From assembly GCF_013389455.1 (NCBI RefSeq), contig NZ_CP058278.1:2418001-2482000 (forward strand): a DNA stretch of 64,000 bases. Direction: 5' to 3'. The first letter of the stretch is position 1, and every line of letters begins with the position of its first letter. Positions 61,202 through 64,000 of this stretch are shown here, in pieces. The position numbers and the translations under genes are program-made. The notes beneath the pieces were generated by a model. That model saw only the letters and a list, made by a program, of their open reading frames with translations, had not been told where the DNA came from and did no database searches. The DNA is from Flavobacterium inviolabile (GTDB lineage Bacteria > Bacteroidota > Bacteroidia > Flavobacteriales > Flavobacteriaceae).

Positions 61202-63614
61202 CAAGACATCACAAGCGGCAATTGAGGTTAACTACACGGCGTTATTGAATTGCTATTTCAGAGAATTCGGCAATTGGAGCCGTTACCTGGGAATCCCGAA
61301 ATATGATGAAGCCATAGGGAAACAATTTACGGCAACCGGCCATAAACTGCACATTCGGATTGATTTTTCCGATATCGGTTATGATGTTTATGTACCCATC
61401 CAGTATTTTTCAGAAAGCGGAAGGCACTTGTTTCATTTCCCGGTAATAAAAAGAGAACTGGCAACCGATACAATCACAGCAATAGACCCGGTTGACTTTA
61501 TGCAGCTTACGGTAGCCTATGCACAAACCATTTACCCGAATATTGATGCCACTACCGTATTAAAACGCCTGGAAAACAGTATTGAAAACCTGGAAAAATA
61601 CCTCGACTATTTCGAAGCAAATAATAAAGTGGTAAACGATCCGGTGATGTCTTTTATTGATGCCGAGCAATCTTTGATCCTGGGACATATTGTACATCCG
61701 GTTCCCAAATCGAAACAGGGATTCAACGAAGAAGATTTATTAAAATATTCTCCGGAAACGGAAGGGAAATTCCAGCTGCATTACTTTTTAATTGATGCCG
61801 TAAACATCAAAGAGAAAAATGCAGACGGCGAATTGGTCACGGCAGAACTAAAAGAAAAATTATTACAGCAGGCCACCGCTGACGATATGGACCTGCTGCA
61901 CTTAATCAACCAGTATCCGGAATACTGTATCGTGCCGATGCATCCCTGGGAAGCGGAATATTTGCTGCAGCAAGCGGAGGTTAAACAAATGATTCAGGAA
62001 GAAAAACTGTTCAGCCTCGGACTGTATGGCGATTATTATACGGCAACCTCATCGGTGAGAACCGTTTATAATGAAGACAGCAAATGGATGTTTAAATTCT
62101 CATTACACGTTAAAATCACCAATTCGGAACGCATCAACCTGTATCCGGAGCTGCATAGAGGGTATGACATCAGCCGTTTACTAAAAACCGATTGGGGAAT
62201 CAACCTGCAGCAGGACTTTCCGGAAATTGACTTTATCGTTGATCCTGCCTTTATAGCCGTTTCGTTTAATGGTAAAATAATCAACGGATTCAATATCAGT
62301 ATCCGGAGAAACCCTTTTCAGGGAGAAAATAAAAACAAAAATGTAACCCTGCTGGCGGCTTTGTGCCAGGACGGGATTTTAGGGCAGCCGTCGCGATTAA
62401 GCAATATTATAGTTGATGCTTCGGTTAAACTCAACAAAAGCATCAAGCAAACGGCACACGACTGGTTCAAACAATACTTGCACATTTGCGTCCGCCCGAT
62501 TGTGGGCATATTAAACCAATACGGTCTTGCCTGCGAATTCCATCAGCAAAATGTAATGGTGGAACTGGATAAGAACGGTTTTCCGGCTAAAATTTATTTC
62601 AGGGACAATCAGGGATTCTTTTTTAGAGAAGGAAGGAAAGACAGTGTTGCTAAAGAACTTCCGGGAATTGCCGAAGAAAGCCAGTCCATTATTGATGAGG
62701 TATCGTTAGCCCCGAAATATACCTATTATCTGGTGACCAATAACATCATGGGCGTCATCAATGCCTTTGGAACTAACGGATTAATCGAAGAGCGAAAACT
62801 GATTAACCTGGTATACAAAGAATTTAAAAATGTAGAGCAGGAAGACGAAACCGGACTGGTAGCATATATCCTCAACAGCCGCGACTGGTACACAAAAGCC
62901 AACCTGATTACCAGCCTGCAGAATATTAATGAGGCCGATGAATCATTGGAATATCCTGCGGTATTTCTGGATTGTCCGAACCCGTTAAACAAATTCTTTT
63001 TCTGTGAAAATCTGATAAAACCGGACACCAGGCAAACGGTTTATTCCCGTCACTTTGAAGAAGAAAATATAACAATTAATATCCGTCCTTTCGATTTCGA
63101 CCGCGATTTTGAAATGATACACGAATGGTTTAACCGCGAACATGCCAAACCGATCTGGAAAATGGACGGGCCAAAAAGAAACCTGGAATTATGGTTCCGG
63201 ACGATTCTTCCAGGTGATGAAACCCACAGTTTTATAGGGGAAGTGAATGGCGAACCTAACTTTTGCTTTGAGCCTTACTGGCCGATGCGTGACCTTGTGG
63301 GAGCCTATTACGATTCCCAGGTAACCGATTACGGAACACACTTTTTTGTAGCGCCTACAGCGAAAGAGAAAAAGTTCTCTTTCCAGTCTTTTCAGGTTGC
63401 TCTGGACTGGATTTTTGCACAGCCCGAAGTAGGAAAATGCATTGGTGAAGCCTCCGTTGATGCCATTGCAATGGATAAACTAATTGCAAAACTTGGATAT
63501 AAAAGAGAAGAAGTGATTTTAATGCCGCATAAAACGGCACAATTAACTTTTTGCACCAGAGCGTCCTACTGGGAAAAATGCCCGCAATCTAAAAACATTC
63601 AAATAAAATTATAA
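61179..63614 (+). CDS. NIS synthetase (IucA/IucC) fused to a GNAT N-acyltransferase
   Basis: The protein has 811 residues. Residues ~1-600 are an IucA/IucC synthetase: GHIVHPVPKSKQGF, MHPWEAEYL, ATSSVRTVY, KFSLHVKITNSER, and HICVRPIVGIL with EFHQQNVMV. Residues ~625-811 are an AlcB/IucB-like acetyltransferase (INIRPFDFDRDFEMIHEWFN; VAPTAKEKKFSFQSF). In many hydroxamate pathways these activities are separate genes (DesD and DesC types). Here one chain would acylate the hydroxylamine and condense it. The linker near 600-625 is unremarkable and no frameshift is evident. Confidence 0.9.
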   Translation: MSTSILTSKTSQAAIEVNYTALLNCYFREFGNWSRYLGIPKYDEAIGKQFTATGHKLHIRIDFSDIGYDVYVPIQYFSESGRHLFHFPVIKRELATDTITAIDPVDFMQLTVAYAQTIYPNIDATTVLKRLENSIENLEKYLDYFEANNKVVNDPVMSFIDAEQSLILGHIVHPVPKSKQGFNEEDLLKYSPETEGKFQLHYFLIDAVNIKEKNADGELVTAELKEKLLQQATADDMDLLHLINQYPEYCIVPMHPWEAEYLLQQAEVKQMIQEEKLFSLGLYGDYYTATSSVRTVYNEDSKWMFKFSLHVKITNSERINLYPELHRGYDISRLLKTDWGINLQQDFPEIDFIVDPAFIAVSFNGKIINGFNISIRRNPFQGENKNKNVTLLAALCQDGILGQPSRLSNIIVDASVKLNKSIKQTAHDWFKQYLHICVRPIVGILNQYGLACEFHQQNVMVELDKNGFPAKIYFRDNQGFFFREGRKDSVAKELPGIAEESQSIIDEVSLAPKYTYYLVTNNIMGVINAFGTNGLIEERKLINLVYKEFKNVEQEDETGLVAYILNSRDWYTKANLITSLQNINEADESLEYPAVFLDCPNPLNKFFFCENLIKPDTRQTVYSRHFEEENITINIRPFDFDRDFEMIHEWFNREHAKPIWKMDGPKRNLELWFRTILPGDETHSFIGEVNGEPNFCFEPYWPMRDLVGAYYDSQVTDYGTHFFVAPTAKEKKFSFQSFQVALDWIFAQPEVGKCIGEASVDAIAMDKLIAKLGYKREEVILMPHKTAQLTFCTRASYWEKCPQSKNIQIKL

Positions 63615-63625
63615 AACGATTAAAA

Positions 63626-64000
63626 TTGGGAAATCAAAATATATATGATGTAATCGGGATTGGAATCGGTCCTTTTAATCTTGGTCTGGCAGCACTTTTA
63701 GAACCGGTAGAAGAAGTTTCGGCTTTGTTTCTGGATCAGTCGGAAAGTTTCGACTGGCATCCGGGATTAATGCTCGATAATGCTACATTACAGGTGCCTT
63801 TTATGGCCGATCTGGTAACGATGGCCGATCCTAAAAGCCGTTTCACCTTTCTGAATTTTTTAAAGGAAACAAACCGGCTCTATAAATTTTTTATCAGGGA
63901 AGACTTCTTTATCCTGAGAAAAGAATACAATGTTTACTGTCAATGGGTAGCCAATCAACTACCAAACTGCCAGTTTGGAAAAAAGGTGGAAAGCATCACG
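63626..64000 (+). CDS. L-lysine/ornithine/diamine N-hydroxylase, 3' end outside window
   Basis: No in-frame ATG precedes the conserved start, so TTG at 63626 is the likely initiator, 12 bp after the previous stop. The visible 125 residues show the FAD-binding loop VIGIGIGPFNLGLAAL and WHPGLMLDNATLQVPFMADL, diagnostic of the IucD/SidA/PvdA family. It hydroxylates a terminal amino group to start hydroxamate formation. The gene runs beyond base 64000. Confidence 0.88.
   Translation, partial: MGNQNIYDVIGIGIGPFNLGLAALLEPVEEVSALFLDQSESFDWHPGLMLDNATLQVPFMADLVTMADPKSRFTFLNFLKETNRLYKFFIREDFFILRKEYNVYCQWVANQLPNCQFGKKVESIT

Overview
The window looks like the chromosome of a member of the Bacteroidota, most likely a Flavobacterium or close relative. 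The evidence is A+T-rich DNA, promoters of the TTTG-N19..21-TAnnTTTG type, a tmRNA whose tag ends GENNYALAA, trp genes ordered EGDCFBA, a TonB-dependent receptor, and many short lipoproteins with a Cys lipobox. No database search was possible; all family names come from reading motifs.

Layout. (1) 1-10.7 kb is an accessory, very A+T-rich defence-type island: a truncated ImmA/IrrE-like protease, an Mrr-like nuclease, a Septu-like ATPase/HNH pair (ptuA/ptuB-like), a CoiA-like nuclease with a long coiled coil, a TIGR04141/DUF6119 protein, and a large serine recombinase with a small coupled ORF. The island stops beside the 3' end of tmRNA (ssrA). (2) 11.4-24.6 kb is core housekeeping DNA: an alanine dehydrogenase/PNT-like oxidoreductase, an S33-type lipoprotein hydrolase, a YdjM-like membrane protein, twin AraC regulators, yaaA, small lipoproteins, and a TetR-TolC-HlyD-DHA2 efflux operon with a double operator. 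(3) 24.8-31.8 kb is the complete trpEGDCFBA operon, preceded by a Trp-rich leader peptide and terminator (attenuator). (4) 31.8-33.2 kb is a CLC-F type fluoride exporter under a fluoride riboswitch. (5) 33.7-45.2 kb is an assimilatory sulfate reduction operon (cysH, D, N, E, M, SUMT, J, I, a DUF2490 protein, and a siroheme-synthase/TSUP transporter fusion). It sits behind two tandem Cys/Met-rich leader peptide-terminator modules, each with a segment that can form an antiterminator. (6) 45.2-56.1 kb holds YceI, a MarR-controlled nitroreductase, thioredoxin-like proteins, a rhodanese, a LOG-family protein, a small MBL/MoaF/NTF2 cluster with a Crp-like regulator, a DUF2185 protein and uvrA. (7) 56.3-64.0 kb is a siderophore locus of the NRPS-independent type: a divergent AraC regulator, a TonB receptor, a PLP decarboxylase, a fused IucA/IucC-acetyltransferase, and the start of an N-hydroxylase.

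How the parts work together. The cys operon takes ATP-activated sulfate (CysDN) through APS reduction (CysH) and sulfite reduction (CysJI, with siroheme made by SUMT and the CysG-N domain) to cysteine (CysE, CysM). Its leaders would sense Cys and Met supply. The siderophore genes fit hydroxamate synthesis: decarboxylation, N-hydroxylation, N-acylation and NIS condensation. The strongest candidates for something under-described are the tandem Cys/Met attenuators and the coiled-coil CoiA-like and TIGR04141 genes next to the Septu-like pair.
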